The translations under genes were made by a program, and so were the position numbers. From Anaerolineae bacterium (GTDB lineage Bacteria > Chloroflexota > Anaerolineae > UBA4142 > SHND01), in the NCBI GenBank assembly GCA_020851635.1, contig JADZCJ010000042.1, forward strand, positions 1 through 47,601: a stretch of 47,601 bases of DNA, written 5' to 3'. The notes beneath the pieces were generated by a model that did not search any database, had not been told where the DNA came from, and saw only the letters and a list, made by a program, of their open reading frames with translations. Position 1 is the stretch's first letter. Each line of letters starts with the position of its first letter. Positions 26,879 to 35,292 of this stretch are shown here, one piece after another.

Positions 26879-26901
26879 GCCTCGATCCCATCGGGGCTTT
26901 T
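26879..26901 (+). terminator. Likely terminator after acpP
   Basis: GCCTCGAT (26879-26886) pairs with ATCGGGGC (26890-26897), with one T-G wobble, around a CCC loop and is followed by TTTT. It lies between acpP and the ATG at 26921, so it may also attenuate the next genes. Confidence 0.55.
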
Positions 26902-26920
26902 GCTGTTCATAGGGAGTGCG

Positions 26921-27268
26921 ATGGATGCGCGCGGAGTCCAACGACTTTTGGACAAGACATTTGGTATGGCTGAAACCGCAATGACGGTGGGGGGCAAGAC
27001 GGCTGAGGTTGCGCTGCGAGATGCGCGTTTGCCCGACGAGATCAAGAAAAAGCTGATTCCGTTGTATGGCGAAGAGGCACTGCGCCGCACGCTCAATTAC
27101 GCGGGTCTCGGGCTGGCGTTGTGCCGCGCCATCGAGGGTTCGCTGGATGACGATGCGGCGCGCGAACAACTCGAAGATTATCGGCTGCGTCTGCGCGCAA
27201 TCTATCAGGATGCCAGAGCGGCGTTTGACAAAGAGTTTGCCGACTCGCATGCTTTGGAGCTGCCGTGA
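26921..27268 (+). CDS. Small protein of unknown function, coupled to the next gene
   Basis: I do not recognise this 115-residue protein. It is mostly helical and charged, with no signal peptide, membrane helix or known catalytic motif. Two segments stand out: KTAEVALRDARLPDEIKKKLIP and a Leu/Arg-rich stretch LNYAGLGLALCRAIEGSLDD. The ATG at 26921 has an AGGGAG ribosome-binding site 5 bases upstream. Its stop overlaps the GTG start of the next gene by 4 bases (GTGA), so the two are probably co-translated and may act together. Confidence 0.65.
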   Translation: MDARGVQRLLDKTFGMAETAMTVGGKTAEVALRDARLPDEIKKKLIPLYGEEALRRTLNYAGLGLALCRAIEGSLDDDAAREQLEDYRLRLRAIYQDARAAFDKEFADSHALELP

Positions 27269-27741
27269 GCCCCGACCGTGTGCTGGTGGCGCAATACGTG
27301 GTGGACGATTGGCTCGCCGCGCTCAAGACGCGCGAACCCCGCGCGCTTGAACTGGCGCGTGCATTGGCGTTATCGCTGCCCGAAAATGACGCGACGCGGG
27401 CGCTGCAAGCAGCGGCGACCATGGCGGAGAATTCAATCCCTTTCGAAGTTTCGGATGCGGTGAGCGCCATGCTGGAAGATTCGCGCGTCAAGTACGAGGC
27501 ATTGACGGGTGGCGATTTTGTGCCCGTTGACCTGGCGAATCCAAATGTGTTGGCGTTCGAGCGCAATACGGCGCAAGAGCGGTTGTTGATCGTCAATAAT
27601 CTTGCGCGCGTATCACAACCCGTCAAGTTTCAAGCATATGCGGGGCGTGAAGGTTGGGACATTCTAAATCGAGTCGAATTTACATTCCCCACGCGCGCCC
27701 AGCTGGAGGCGTACGAGTTTTTATGGTTGATGCTTGAGTGA
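27265..27741 (+). CDS. Stand-alone alpha-amylase/trehalose-synthase-type C-terminal domain protein
   Basis: This 158-residue protein starts at a GTG in a 4-base overlap with the gene before it. From about residue 78 on it resembles the beta-sandwich C-terminal domain of trehalose synthase and other GH13 enzymes: GGDFVPVDLANPNVLAFER, then RLLIVNNLARVSQPVKF, and a final LEAYEFLWLML like the PYGFYW ending of that family. No GH13 catalytic barrel is present here or next to it. The first 77 residues are helical and unrelated to the barrel as far as I can see. It may be a carbohydrate-binding or scaffolding protein. The domain match was made by eye. Confidence 0.6.
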   Translation: MSPDRVLVAQYVVDDWLAALKTREPRALELARALALSLPENDATRALQAAATMAENSIPFEVSDAVSAMLEDSRVKYEALTGGDFVPVDLANPNVLAFERNTAQERLLIVNNLARVSQPVKFQAYAGREGWDILNRVEFTFPTRAQLEAYEFLWLMLE

Positions 27742-27755
27742 GGTCTTTATCGAAA

Positions 27756-27805
27756 GGCGCAAAAAAAGCAGGTGGCTGTGCTACAGCCACCTGCTTTTTT
27801 GCGCC
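27756..27805. terminator. Strong bidirectional terminator
   Basis: A perfect stem of about 23 bp (GGCGCAAAAAAAGCAGGTGGCTGT against ACAGCCACCTGCTTTTTTGCGCC, one extra A on the left) with a 3-base loop sits between two convergent genes. It can stop transcription from both sides. Confidence 0.92.
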
Positions 27806-27813
27806 GCGTTTGT

Positions 27814-29166
27814 TTATTGTTCGAGAGGTGGCGCCCAGTCTTGACCGAGAATGATGCGAATGTCGGCGTCGCGTTCGGTGGTCTGGTTGCGACGGATATT
27901 GGATTTTTCGACGTTGAACCGCTGCGCCAGCCAATCGAGAGTGGCGGGCTTGTCTGCCAAATCCACCAAAACAGTCTTGTCATAGTCACGCTTTTCGGCG
28001 TTACTGATCTGGACAACGTTAAAGCCGTTGGCGTTCAAGTAGCGTTTTGCCATGGCTGCGAGACCGTCTTTGTGTGTGCCGTTGAGAATGACGATGCGCG
28101 CGGCTTCTGCCTTGAGTGGCGAGATGGACACGGCGCTGGCGGGCTGTTTGCTTGAAAACATCTCTTGAATCAGCGCGCCGATCTTTTCGCGGTCGGGCCA
28201 CAGCACGTCGGCGCCGGTGTTGAGTCGGATTTCATAGCTCATGCTCAAGTCAATCGAGCGTGATTTGATATTGTCGGCGCGCACCTGGGCGATGGTCGGG
28301 GCGAGCGCCAGGATTTGCTGCGGCGGCATGTCGGTCTCGAATGCGTTGGCAAGTTGTGCCAGGAGCTGTGGGGCTTGAGCGATGGCGTTGATTTTGAGCG
28401 CCTTGTCCCGCGCCGCGAGAATCACTTGCATCTGACGCTTGGAGCGGTCAAAATCGCTGGTGGATTTGCGCGAGCGCGCATACTTGAGGGCGATGTCGCC
28501 ATTCATGTGCTGCCGTCCCGCGGGAATCTGCAGGTGCATGACCCCGTAATCCTCGGTGGGATATTCGGGGTCGTCAATCGCTTCAGGCACATCAATGTCA
28601 ATCCCGCCGAGCGCATCAATCAATCGGCGAAATCCGTCAAAATCCACCAGCACATAATAATGGATGGGGATGGCAAAGTTGTACTCGACCGTCTTGCGCG
28701 CGAGCGCCGGTCCGCCACCGGGATACTTGGACGAGTCACCGTAAAAGTTGGCGGTATTGATGCGGTTCTCGCCCGCTCCCGGCGCGGGGATGGGCACATA
28801 CAGGTCGCGCGGAATCGAAAGCATGCCCGCCGTCTTGGTCTGTGGGTCAAAGGTCGCCACGATCATGGTGTCGGTGCGCCAGGGTCCTTCTTCGCCCTCG
28901 CGGCGATCAATACCAAGCAGCAAAACATTGATTCGCTCGCCCGCTGCGACGTTCGGAGGCGGCGCAACGGTGGGCACAACCACCGGTTCTGCCGAAAGGT
29001 CCGCGATAATCGCGCTGACATTGGGCAGATTTGCGTTGGCGGTATAAGCGCGAATCGTGTCAAAGAAATAAAAACCCGCCAGGATGCCGCCGCACACAAA
29101 CATGGTGAACGCCATGCCGCCCAGCATCCAGACCAGAAAATTCATTGGAAAACGTTTTTGTTGCAT
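27814..29166 (-). CDS. LytR-CpsA-Psr (LCP) family protein with LytR_C domain
   Basis: LCP proteins move glycans from a lipid carrier onto peptidoglycan on the outer face of the membrane. The 450-residue protein has one N-terminal membrane helix (about residues 9-32), then the LCP domain with INVLLLGIDRR, WRTDTMIVATFDP, SIPRDLYVPIP, LVDFDGFRRLIDALGGIDI and ALKYARSRKSTSDFDRSKRQ, all with the expected Arg and Asp residues for pyrophosphate and metal binding. A LytR_C domain follows near residue 355 (IVILNGTHKDGLAAMAKRYL). This enzyme would be a fitting last step for the glycan made by the 7-21 kb operon. Together with the sortase it argues for a cell envelope with wall-linked polymers. Confidence 0.9.
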   Translation of the reverse strand: MQQKRFPMNFLVWMLGGMAFTMFVCGGILAGFYFFDTIRAYTANANLPNVSAIIADLSAEPVVVPTVAPPPNVAAGERINVLLLGIDRREGEEGPWRTDTMIVATFDPQTKTAGMLSIPRDLYVPIPAPGAGENRINTANFYGDSSKYPGGGPALARKTVEYNFAIPIHYYVLVDFDGFRRLIDALGGIDIDVPEAIDDPEYPTEDYGVMHLQIPAGRQHMNGDIALKYARSRKSTSDFDRSKRQMQVILAARDKALKINAIAQAPQLLAQLANAFETDMPPQQILALAPTIAQVRADNIKSRSIDLSMSYEIRLNTGADVLWPDREKIGALIQEMFSSKQPASAVSISPLKAEAARIVILNGTHKDGLAAMAKRYLNANGFNVVQISNAEKRDYDKTVLVDLADKPATLDWLAQRFNVEKSNIRRNQTTERDADIRIILGQDWAPPLEQ

Positions 29167-29202
29167 TCTTTACCTTGCGAACGGGCAGGGTCCCGTCGCG
29201 CG

Positions 29203-29208
29203 ATTATA
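29203..29208 (-). promoter_or_regulatory. Extended -10 promoter of the LCP gene
   Basis: TGCTATAAT on the minus strand ends 36 bases before the LCP start codon. As with the fni promoter there is no convincing -35. Confidence 0.55.
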
Positions 29209-29304
29209 GCACTCTCCCTCTCAAAGCATAGAATAGACGTCGCAGCATGGATTTCTGTTTCACCCCCTTTTCGTTCCTTACTGTCTCTGTTTTGTAACTT
29301 GTGC

Positions 29305-29310
29305 TAGAAT
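29305..29310 (+). promoter_or_regulatory. Extended -10 box before the 29320 gene, leaderless position
   Basis: TGCTAGAAT on the plus strand ends 9 bases before the ATG at 29320, so transcription would begin almost exactly at the start codon. Confidence 0.5.
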
Positions 29311-29319
29311 CGCTCCGTC

Positions 29320-30948
29320 ATGACTCTGCTTTTGGCGCTGCTACCCGTGCTGGTCCTGATGGGGGGCGCGTTGTTGGTATTTTTGCCTCTCCCGCTTTCC
29401 CCACGATATCGCTCACTGTTCTCGACCGTCGTCTGTGCGTTGTCTGCCGTGAGCTTGATTATTGCTGCGACGGGACCGGCTGCGCCGCAAACACTTTTTG
29501 CGGCAAATGAAGCGCTGCCCGCGCTCTCGTTCACGGTTCAATGGAACGGCGCGGCACTGCCGTTTGGGCTGTTTCTTTTGCTGGTTCTCGGCGTCCGAAT
29601 GTTTTATCGTCGCGCCCTGGATTCGCAATCCTTTGTGTTTGGCACCCTGGTGTCGGCGGCGGGGATTTTGTTGTTTTTTGCTTCGGACAATTGGACCACG
29701 GTCGCAACCGCGTGGGTCGTAGTGGAATTGGGCTTGCTGGCAATTCCATCCCAAGAGGGAGACACGCGCGAGGGAGCTGCTCGCGCGTTTGGGTTCAACC
29801 TCGTCGCGATCGTGACCTGGTTGACTGCGGGGATGGTGATCGCCAACGAAGGCGGCTCACTGCGCCTGGACGAGGCGGCGTTGCAGGGCAGTTCGGCGTT
29901 TCTTGTAATGCTCGCCGTTTGGCTTCGTACCGGGTTGTATCCGCTCCACGCTGCCGCGCCTGCCAACGCCGACACGATTGGATGGCGCATGGGGGTGCCG
30001 CTCTATCTGGGCGGTTACTTGATGATACGCCTGCTGCTGCAAACGCAAGGTCCGATGGCATTTGCAGCCGAAACGCAGATTCTCGCTGTGCTGGCAGTCG
30101 GCGCGAGCGCGCTGGTGGTCGTCGCGCAGCCGCACGGCGGAGAATCCTTTGTGTGGATGCTGCGCGCGGCAGGGGCGGCGTTGTTGCTGCTGCCCTTTTT
30201 TGTTGATGCGCGCGCGGCGCCCGCCATCGCTTTGTGGTTGACGCTGGGCGCATTTGTATTGTGTGTGTTTGTAGAGGTGGCGGGGCAATGGCGCGCCGAG
30301 TTGCCCCGTGTGCCATTGACGATGATCGTGTGGCTTGTTGTGGTGTTTATGATCGGCGCGCTGCCGCTCTCCCCGGCGTTCTGGGGCCGAGTCGGTCTGC
30401 TGTCGTCGGCGTACGCGCACCCGGGCGCTGCCATGTGGCTGGTCCTCGTCGCGACCACGTCGTTGGCGCTGGTGCCCGCCTGGCGCGAAGTATTTGCCAG
30501 CCGCGAGGTTGCGCCCAGAGCGCCAACGCTCACCGATTATGTCACGTTGGTGGTGTTGATTGCGGCAGCGTTGTTGGTGAACGGCGCGAGCGCATTTTTC
30601 CTGGCATCGTTTGGTCCTCCTATGCAGGTTTCGAACACGCTCGTCACCGACGCCCTTTTGCGCCCCGCCGATTTTGGCGCGCTTGTGTTCTTGTTGGCGG
30701 GGCTTTTTGTGCCGCCGTTGGCATCCTTTGAGTTGGCGCGGCGTTGGCACCGGCGCGCCAATTTGCTGCCCACACGCGCTTCCAATTGGATTGATCTGAC
30801 GCGGTTTGCAAACGCTCTCGACGGGATCTATCGTTTTATTCGCTTTCTGGTCCAACAATGCCTTGCGCTGCTCGAACAGCCGCCGATCGCGTGGGTCTTG
30901 TTTCTTGCGATCTGGATTGCGGTCTGGCTTCGCAGTTTGTCGGGATGA
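29320..30948 (+). CDS. Orphan Mrp/NuoN-like multi-pass membrane protein
   Basis: This 542-residue protein has about 14 membrane helices. It resembles the proton-pumping subunits of complex I and Mrp antiporters. A Glu lies in an intramembrane helix at WVVVELGLLAIP, corresponding to the TM5 Glu of that family. The stretch AVWLRTGLYPLHAAAPANAD lines up with the family's GKSAQxPFHxWLPDA segment, but the key lysine is replaced by Arg and the PDA ending is altered. No other complex I or Mrp genes are in the window. It may be a stray, diverged antiporter paralogue. The family match was made by eye and the transport activity is unproven. Confidence 0.65.
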   Translation: MTLLLALLPVLVLMGGALLVFLPLPLSPRYRSLFSTVVCALSAVSLIIAATGPAAPQTLFAANEALPALSFTVQWNGAALPFGLFLLLVLGVRMFYRRALDSQSFVFGTLVSAAGILLFFASDNWTTVATAWVVVELGLLAIPSQEGDTREGAARAFGFNLVAIVTWLTAGMVIANEGGSLRLDEAALQGSSAFLVMLAVWLRTGLYPLHAAAPANADTIGWRMGVPLYLGGYLMIRLLLQTQGPMAFAAETQILAVLAVGASALVVVAQPHGGESFVWMLRAAGAALLLLPFFVDARAAPAIALWLTLGAFVLCVFVEVAGQWRAELPRVPLTMIVWLVVVFMIGALPLSPAFWGRVGLLSSAYAHPGAAMWLVLVATTSLALVPAWREVFASREVAPRAPTLTDYVTLVVLIAAALLVNGASAFFLASFGPPMQVSNTLVTDALLRPADFGALVFLLAGLFVPPLASFELARRWHRRANLLPTRASNWIDLTRFANALDGIYRFIRFLVQQCLALLEQPPIAWVLFLAIWIAVWLRSLSG

Positions 30949-31090
30949 ATCAGATCCGAACCCGTTTTGCGTGATTGGAACAAATCCAAAATTCCATGCG
31001 TCCTATCCCCGTACGCACCAAATTATTTCGGTCGGGACAATGCGCCTCGGCGGAGGTCTGCGGGCTGTCCCGTTTCGTTCAGGAGGAGAT

Positions 31091-31849
31091 ATGATTCAGC
31101 GGTCCTTGAAAGTTTTTGGCGTCCTTGGACTTGCCGCGGCGCTGCTGCTTGCCGTTGTGGTATTGGCATCGCGCAGCGAGACTGTAAACGCCTCTGCCTC
31201 GGCTCAGACGGAATCTACCACAAAACGTGAAATCATCGTGTCGGGCACCGGGCGTGTGAGTGCGCCGCCCGACAAGGCAACCATCCAGATCGGTGCGCAG
31301 ATTACAACGCCGACGCTTGCGGCGGCGACCAAACAGGCGAGCGAGACCATGACCCAGGTGTTGGATGCGATCAAAGCAGTGGGTGTGAGCCCCGATGACA
31401 TTCAGACGAGCACCTATAGCGTGAATCCGATAATGAATTACAAGGAAGGCGAGCCCCCGACTGTGACCGGTTATCAGGTAATGAATATTGTTACCGTGAC
31501 GGTACGAGACCTGGCGAATGTGGGCAAGGCGCTCGATGCCGGAATGGGCGCGGGCGCAAATTATCTCGGAGGCATTTCGTTCGGCATTGCCGATTCCACC
31601 GCGCTCGAGAACGATGCTCGAACTGCCGCTGTCAAGAATGCAACTGCAATCGCGCAAACACTCGCCGACGCCGCAGGGGTCAAGCTGGGTCCCGTGATCT
31701 CGATCACCGAAGGCGCGGTCAGTGCGACGCCCATTCCGTTTATGGAAGGGCGCGTGATGGCAGCCGACGCGGCAAGCCCCGGACCTGTTGAAACGGGTTC
31801 GATGGAAATTGTCAAAAACGTTGTAATGAGATTTGAAATCGCGCAATAA
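31091..31849 (+). CDS. SIMPL domain (DUF541) secreted protein
   Basis: The 252-residue protein has an N-terminal signal or anchor helix (residues 7-27, VFGVLGLAAALLLAVVVLAS) and then a SIMPL domain: REIIVSGTGRVSAPPDKATI, a DDIQTSTYSVNPIMNYKEG segment, YQVMNIVTVTVRDL and the closing VVMRFEIAQ. SIMPL-domain proteins are periplasmic or surface proteins found across bacteria, and their biochemical role is poorly known. A strong AGGAGG ribosome-binding site stands 5 bases before the ATG at 31091, deciding this start against longer readings. A terminator follows. Confidence 0.88.
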   Translation: MIQRSLKVFGVLGLAAALLLAVVVLASRSETVNASASAQTESTTKREIIVSGTGRVSAPPDKATIQIGAQITTPTLAAATKQASETMTQVLDAIKAVGVSPDDIQTSTYSVNPIMNYKEGEPPTVTGYQVMNIVTVTVRDLANVGKALDAGMGAGANYLGGISFGIADSTALENDARTAAVKNATAIAQTLADAAGVKLGPVISITEGAVSATPIPFMEGRVMAADAASPGPVETGSMEIVKNVVMRFEIAQ

Positions 31850-31910
31850 CGCGCGGGGCTCGCGGCGGAAAACACCCTATGGGGCGGGTCCCGCCAAACA
31901 TTGGCAAGAC

Positions 31911-31946
31911 AAGAATCACGGCTTGCAGAGCCGTGATTCTTTTGTT
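31911..31946 (+). terminator. Terminator after the SIMPL gene
   Basis: AAGAATCACGGCT pairs perfectly with AGCCGTGATTCTT around a TGCAG loop, followed by TTGTT. It lies 62 bases after the stop codon. Confidence 0.85.
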
Positions 31947-32001
31947 GGTTTTGCCTAGAACACATGTTTCGTTCGGATAGAAATTATGTTCATTGATTTC
32001 A

Positions 32002-32030
32002 TTGACATCGAACAAAAGTGCGAGTAATAT
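32002..32030 (+). promoter_or_regulatory. Sigma70-type promoter of the NurA gene
   Basis: Perfect TTGACA at 32002-32007, a 17-base spacer, and TAATAT at 32025-32030. The pair is the same as in front of the acyl-CoA ligase gene. Confidence 0.75.
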
Positions 32031-32111
32031 TAGAGCAAATGTTCGTCCAATATTTTTAAGGTGAGGTGTGCGGTCATGGGGCAGGGTGGGACCCCCGCTC
32101 GTGGAGGCGAT

Positions 32112-33206
32112 ATGCCCGAAACGTTTATCGGACAATTGAATGAACGATTGACCAAAAAGCGCGACGAGCTCAAAAGCAGTCTGCATCAGGGCGGCGAACG
32201 AATTGACCCTCAATTGCGCGCGGCTGTCTTGTCGCACTGGCATTCACCACTGCCGCCCGGGTTGAATGGGAACAAACGTAAAGCGTATGCGATTGACGGG
32301 TCCCGCCGGCGCGCAAATCTGTCTAACGGCTCGACGGTCTTTGTTGCTCAGGCATTGATCATGGGCGAGGGCGTTAGCGAGCCGATCACGGACATTGAGA
32401 TTTTGCCCGGGACGGTGCGTCCCGAAACGATGGACCGCTTTGCCGACTTGATGCTCCGACGACTGGAAATCAACCTTGCCAGCGAGTATGCGGCGACAAT
32501 CCCCGAAGGCAGTATTCTCTATCTCGATGGCGCGATTTATGGCATGCTCCCGCAGCTGTATCCCCTGCGCGGCGAAAATATCCCCGAAGACCGCGACTAT
32601 GCCACCATGCTCTTGCAGGATTACCGCAACCTCTTTGCCCTCTGCGAGTCACGCAACCTTGCCCTCGTCGCCATCTCCAAGACGAACCGTCAAGCCCTCT
32701 TTTCTAGAATTCTCCAAATCCACATGAATCGCCACGAAATCGTAGAGATTTCCGACAGCGCACTTTTTGACGACTTGACCGAGCGCAAGATCGGCTATTC
32801 GACCCCGCTGCTCCTTGGACGCTACAGTTTCGAACAGGGCAAGTCAAGCGTTGTCATTCAGGATTTGGGGGTCGAAAAAGAGCCGGCGATTATTTCGTTT
32901 TATGTGCGGCTGGACGACATGGACGACGCGCTGCGGGTTGACCTTCCCGCTTGCTGCATTGGACGCGAGGAACGCATCGGCGACATTGATTGGAACATTA
33001 TGGAGCCGGAGAGCGCAAAGCCCATTGTGCAGCTGCTGGCGAGCGATTACGGCGGACTGCAAGTGTATAACGCGCTGCTGTATGTGACCGACCTCGAAGT
33101 CCGCCTGTCCAAAGACAAGATGTACAACATTTATCTGCCGATGGTCGCGGAAGTTTTGGGGGAAGAGCTGCGGATTGATCGCAGTGAACGGCGTTTTGTC
33201 GAGTAG
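32112..33206 (+). CDS. nurA: NurA domain nuclease
   Basis: NurA is a metal-dependent nuclease that works with the HerA translocase in resecting DNA double-strand breaks in archaea and some bacteria. The 364-residue protein (from the ATG at 32112, which has GGAGG 6 bases upstream) shows the first catalytic Asp in AYAIDGSRRR near residue 60, a second in ILYLDGAIYGML near 138, and a later acidic ISFYVRLDDMDD. Two upstream in-frame starts (GTG 32061, ATG 32076) lack such a site. No herA gene is in the window, so it stands alone here. Confidence 0.82.
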   Translation: MPETFIGQLNERLTKKRDELKSSLHQGGERIDPQLRAAVLSHWHSPLPPGLNGNKRKAYAIDGSRRRANLSNGSTVFVAQALIMGEGVSEPITDIEILPGTVRPETMDRFADLMLRRLEINLASEYAATIPEGSILYLDGAIYGMLPQLYPLRGENIPEDRDYATMLLQDYRNLFALCESRNLALVAISKTNRQALFSRILQIHMNRHEIVEISDSALFDDLTERKIGYSTPLLLGRYSFEQGKSSVVIQDLGVEKEPAIISFYVRLDDMDDALRVDLPACCIGREERIGDIDWNIMEPESAKPIVQLLASDYGGLQVYNALLYVTDLEVRLSKDKMYNIYLPMVAEVLGEELRIDRSERRFVE

Positions 33207-33243
33207 ACGACAGGGAATCCAACCCGATTGTTTCGGACATCGG

Positions 33244-33295
33244 AGCGAACCGCCGCTTTTTCTTGGATGGGGAAAGCGGCGGTTCGCTTGTTTTT
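33244..33295 (+). terminator. Terminator after nurA
   Basis: AGCGAACCGCCGCTTT (33244-33259) pairs perfectly with AAAGCGGCGGTTCGCT (33273-33288) around a 13-base loop and is followed by TTGTTTTTT. Confidence 0.9.
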
Positions 33296-33303
33296 TGATG
33301 TGG

Positions 33304-33309
33304 TAGAAT
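33304..33309 (+). promoter_or_regulatory. Extended -10 box for the RlmI-type gene
   Basis: TGGTAGAAT matches an extended -10 element. No -35 was found. The ATG it would serve is 68 bases downstream. Confidence 0.45.
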
Positions 33310-33377
33310 ACGGACAAATATCCGTTCCCCGAAAATCAACAGAGTGAGATGGTGAAATAATTGACGATCAACGAGCC

Positions 33378-34553
33378 ATGACCAGCGTCACCGTCAAGCC
33401 CGACCGCGTCAAAAAACTGCTCAATCAATATCCCTGGCTGTATGCGGATGAAATTGCCGAAATCCGCGGTGAGGCACAGCCCGGCGAAATCGTCGAGTTG
33501 GTCCAGGCGCGCGGTGATTTTATTGCGCTCGCTTTTTTTAACCCCGGCTCTCACATCGCTGCCCGCATCCTCTCGTACGACCGCGCCGAAAAAATCAACC
33601 GCGCTTTTTTTGAAAAGCGTTTGACGCGCGCGATGGCGCGGCGCATCGGTGCGGTCATCAATACCAATGCCATGCGGTTGGTGCACGGTGAAGCAGACCA
33701 GCTGCCCGGGCTGATTGTTGATCGCTTTGCCGATGTGTTGGTTGTCCAGTTTCGGAATGCCGGCGTCGAGCAGTTTCGCAAAGAGATCGCGCAGGCGCTA
33801 AAAAAATGCTTTTCCGCGAGTGGCGCATACGAGCGCAGTGACACACAGGCGCGCGAGGAAGAGGGGCTGGAGCCGCGCGTCGGTTTGTTGTATGGCGAGG
33901 TCCCCGAAGAAATCGAGATTTACGAAGACGATGTGCGTTTGCTTGTCAGTCCGCAGGTGGGACAAAAGACGGGCTTTTATTTGGACCAACGTGATAATCG
34001 GCGGCTGTTGCGCGGAATGATGGGGCCGGGCAGCCGTCTGTTGGATGTTTTCAGTTACACAGGGGGATTTTCACTGCACGCCGCAAAAGCGGGAGCTCAC
34101 GCGCTGGCGGTAGACAAAGACCAGATTGCCCTGCAACAATTGGAACGAAACGCGGGTATCAATGGTGTCAGCGCGCTCGTCGGCGCGCGCTGGGGTGATG
34201 CTGAAAAAGTCCTTGACCAGTTGGCGCGCGAAAAACGCACATTCACGCACATTGTGCTGGACCCGCCGACGCTCGCCAAGCACAAGAACGACGTGCCCTT
34301 TGCCAAGGGCCTGTTTACGCGGTTGACGTCAAGCGCACTGCAGCTGCTTGAACCGAACGGAGTTTATTTGCTCTCGACATGCGCCTATCACATCGGCGTC
34401 AATGATTTGATCGAGGCGGCGCGCATCGCCGCCAATGACCTGGCGCGCCGCGTCGAGGTCCTCACCGTCACCTATCAGCCCGCCGATCATCCGTGGGTGC
34501 TGCAGATTCCCGAATCGCTCTATTTGAAAACGCTGGCGCTTCGGGTCGAATAA
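33378..34553 (+). CDS. rlmI: RlmI-type 23S rRNA (cytosine-5) methyltransferase
   Basis: This 391-residue enzyme has an N-terminal PUA-type RNA-binding domain (about 1-75), a linker domain with VHGEADQLPGLIVDRFADVL, and a C-terminal SAM methyltransferase with the family hallmark GQKTGFYLDQRDNR near 195, SAM motif LLDVFSYTGGFSLHAAKAGA, HIVLDPPTLAKHKN (motif IV) and LLSTCAYHIG, which carries the catalytic Cys region. RlmI in E. coli methylates C1962 of 23S rRNA; the target here is inferred from family. The ATG at 33378 has only a weak ribosome-binding site. Confidence 0.85.
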   Translation: MTSVTVKPDRVKKLLNQYPWLYADEIAEIRGEAQPGEIVELVQARGDFIALAFFNPGSHIAARILSYDRAEKINRAFFEKRLTRAMARRIGAVINTNAMRLVHGEADQLPGLIVDRFADVLVVQFRNAGVEQFRKEIAQALKKCFSASGAYERSDTQAREEEGLEPRVGLLYGEVPEEIEIYEDDVRLLVSPQVGQKTGFYLDQRDNRRLLRGMMGPGSRLLDVFSYTGGFSLHAAKAGAHALAVDKDQIALQQLERNAGINGVSALVGARWGDAEKVLDQLAREKRTFTHIVLDPPTLAKHKNDVPFAKGLFTRLTSSALQLLEPNGVYLLSTCAYHIGVNDLIEAARIAANDLARRVEVLTVTYQPADHPWVLQIPESLYLKTLALRVE

Positions 34554-34572
34554 CTTGTGTTCTCACCGATAA

Positions 34573-34600
34573 TCAACAGTCCGCCACAAGCTGGTATAAT
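34573..34600 (+). promoter_or_regulatory. Promoter of the LON-domain/mobA/tatA/moeA set
   Basis: TATAAT at 34595-34600, preceded by TGG (extended -10), with a weak -35 TCAACA at 34573-34578 and a 16-base spacer. Only 14 bases separate the -10 box from the ATG at 34615, so the leader is very short. Confidence 0.6.
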
Positions 34601-34614
34601 TATCATAACAAGCT

Positions 34615-35292
34615 ATGGACATTCCCGAACGCGACCTACCTCTTTTCCCCCTGAAAACGGTGCTTTTTCCGCGGATGCCACTGCCGCTGAAAATCTTTGA
34701 ACCGCGCTACCAGGAAATGATGACCCGTTGCATACGAGACCGCATAGGGTTCGGCGTTCTGTTGATTGTTGATGGCGACGAGGTGGGGGATTCTCCCGAG
34801 ACTGTCACGATTGGGACGGTTGCGCGCATTGTGAGCGTAGACGAACAGGATGATGGGCAAATGCACATACTGACAATGGGTGTGGTGCGGTTTCGTCTAC
34901 TCAAAACGCACAATCATCACCCCTATCTGAGTGGGGATATCCAAGCATGGCACGACGAGATGGGAGACCCCAAGGCGCTCGGCAAATTAACCAAAGAGGC
35001 GCACAAGGCGTATATCAATTATGTCGCCGATTTGTCCGAATTGATGGACGAGGATGACCGCCCCGGGCAGATCGTCGCCCCGATGGACCCACAGGTCTTG
35101 TCCTATACCATCGCCGCAAATTTGCAGATTCAGAGCGAGGACAAACAGCGGCTGCTTGAAATCGAGACCGTCGAGGAACGGCTGGCGGTGGAATTGAAAT
35201 TGCTGGAAGCGGAACGCATTTTTCTGGGGCGGGTCAAACTAATGCGCGAGACGTTTGCGCGCAAAGATTTTGACAAGTTTAGCAATAACTGA
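34615..35292 (+). CDS. LON substrate-binding domain protein
   Basis: This 225-residue protein contains only the N-terminal substrate-binding domain of Lon proteases: LPLFPLKTVLFPRMPLPLKIFEPRY, then GFGVLLIVDGDEVGD and VGTVARIVSVDEQDDGQMHI-like strands, and a helical tail with YTIAANLQIQSEDKQRLLE. There is no ATPase or peptidase domain. Such short proteins are common and their function is not known; a chaperone or adaptor role has been suggested from the fold only. Its stop overlaps the mobA start by one base (TGATG). Confidence 0.87.
   Translation: MDIPERDLPLFPLKTVLFPRMPLPLKIFEPRYQEMMTRCIRDRIGFGVLLIVDGDEVGDSPETVTIGTVARIVSVDEQDDGQMHILTMGVVRFRLLKTHNHHPYLSGDIQAWHDEMGDPKALGKLTKEAHKAYINYVADLSELMDEDDRPGQIVAPMDPQVLSYTIAANLQIQSEDKQRLLEIETVEERLAVELKLLEAERIFLGRVKLMRETFARKDFDKFSNN

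Noticed and set aside
27265-27741. Pseudogene remnant of a trehalose synthase
   Set aside because: The frame is intact, has a coupled start, and its N-terminal half does not resemble the barrel end that a decayed GH13 gene would leave.
29857-30858. A 333-residue open frame on the minus strand opposite the membrane protein gene
   Set aside because: It is rich in Arg, Gln and His with low-complexity runs, with no hydrophobic or catalytic pattern. The plus strand encodes a coherent multi-helix membrane protein with its own promoter.
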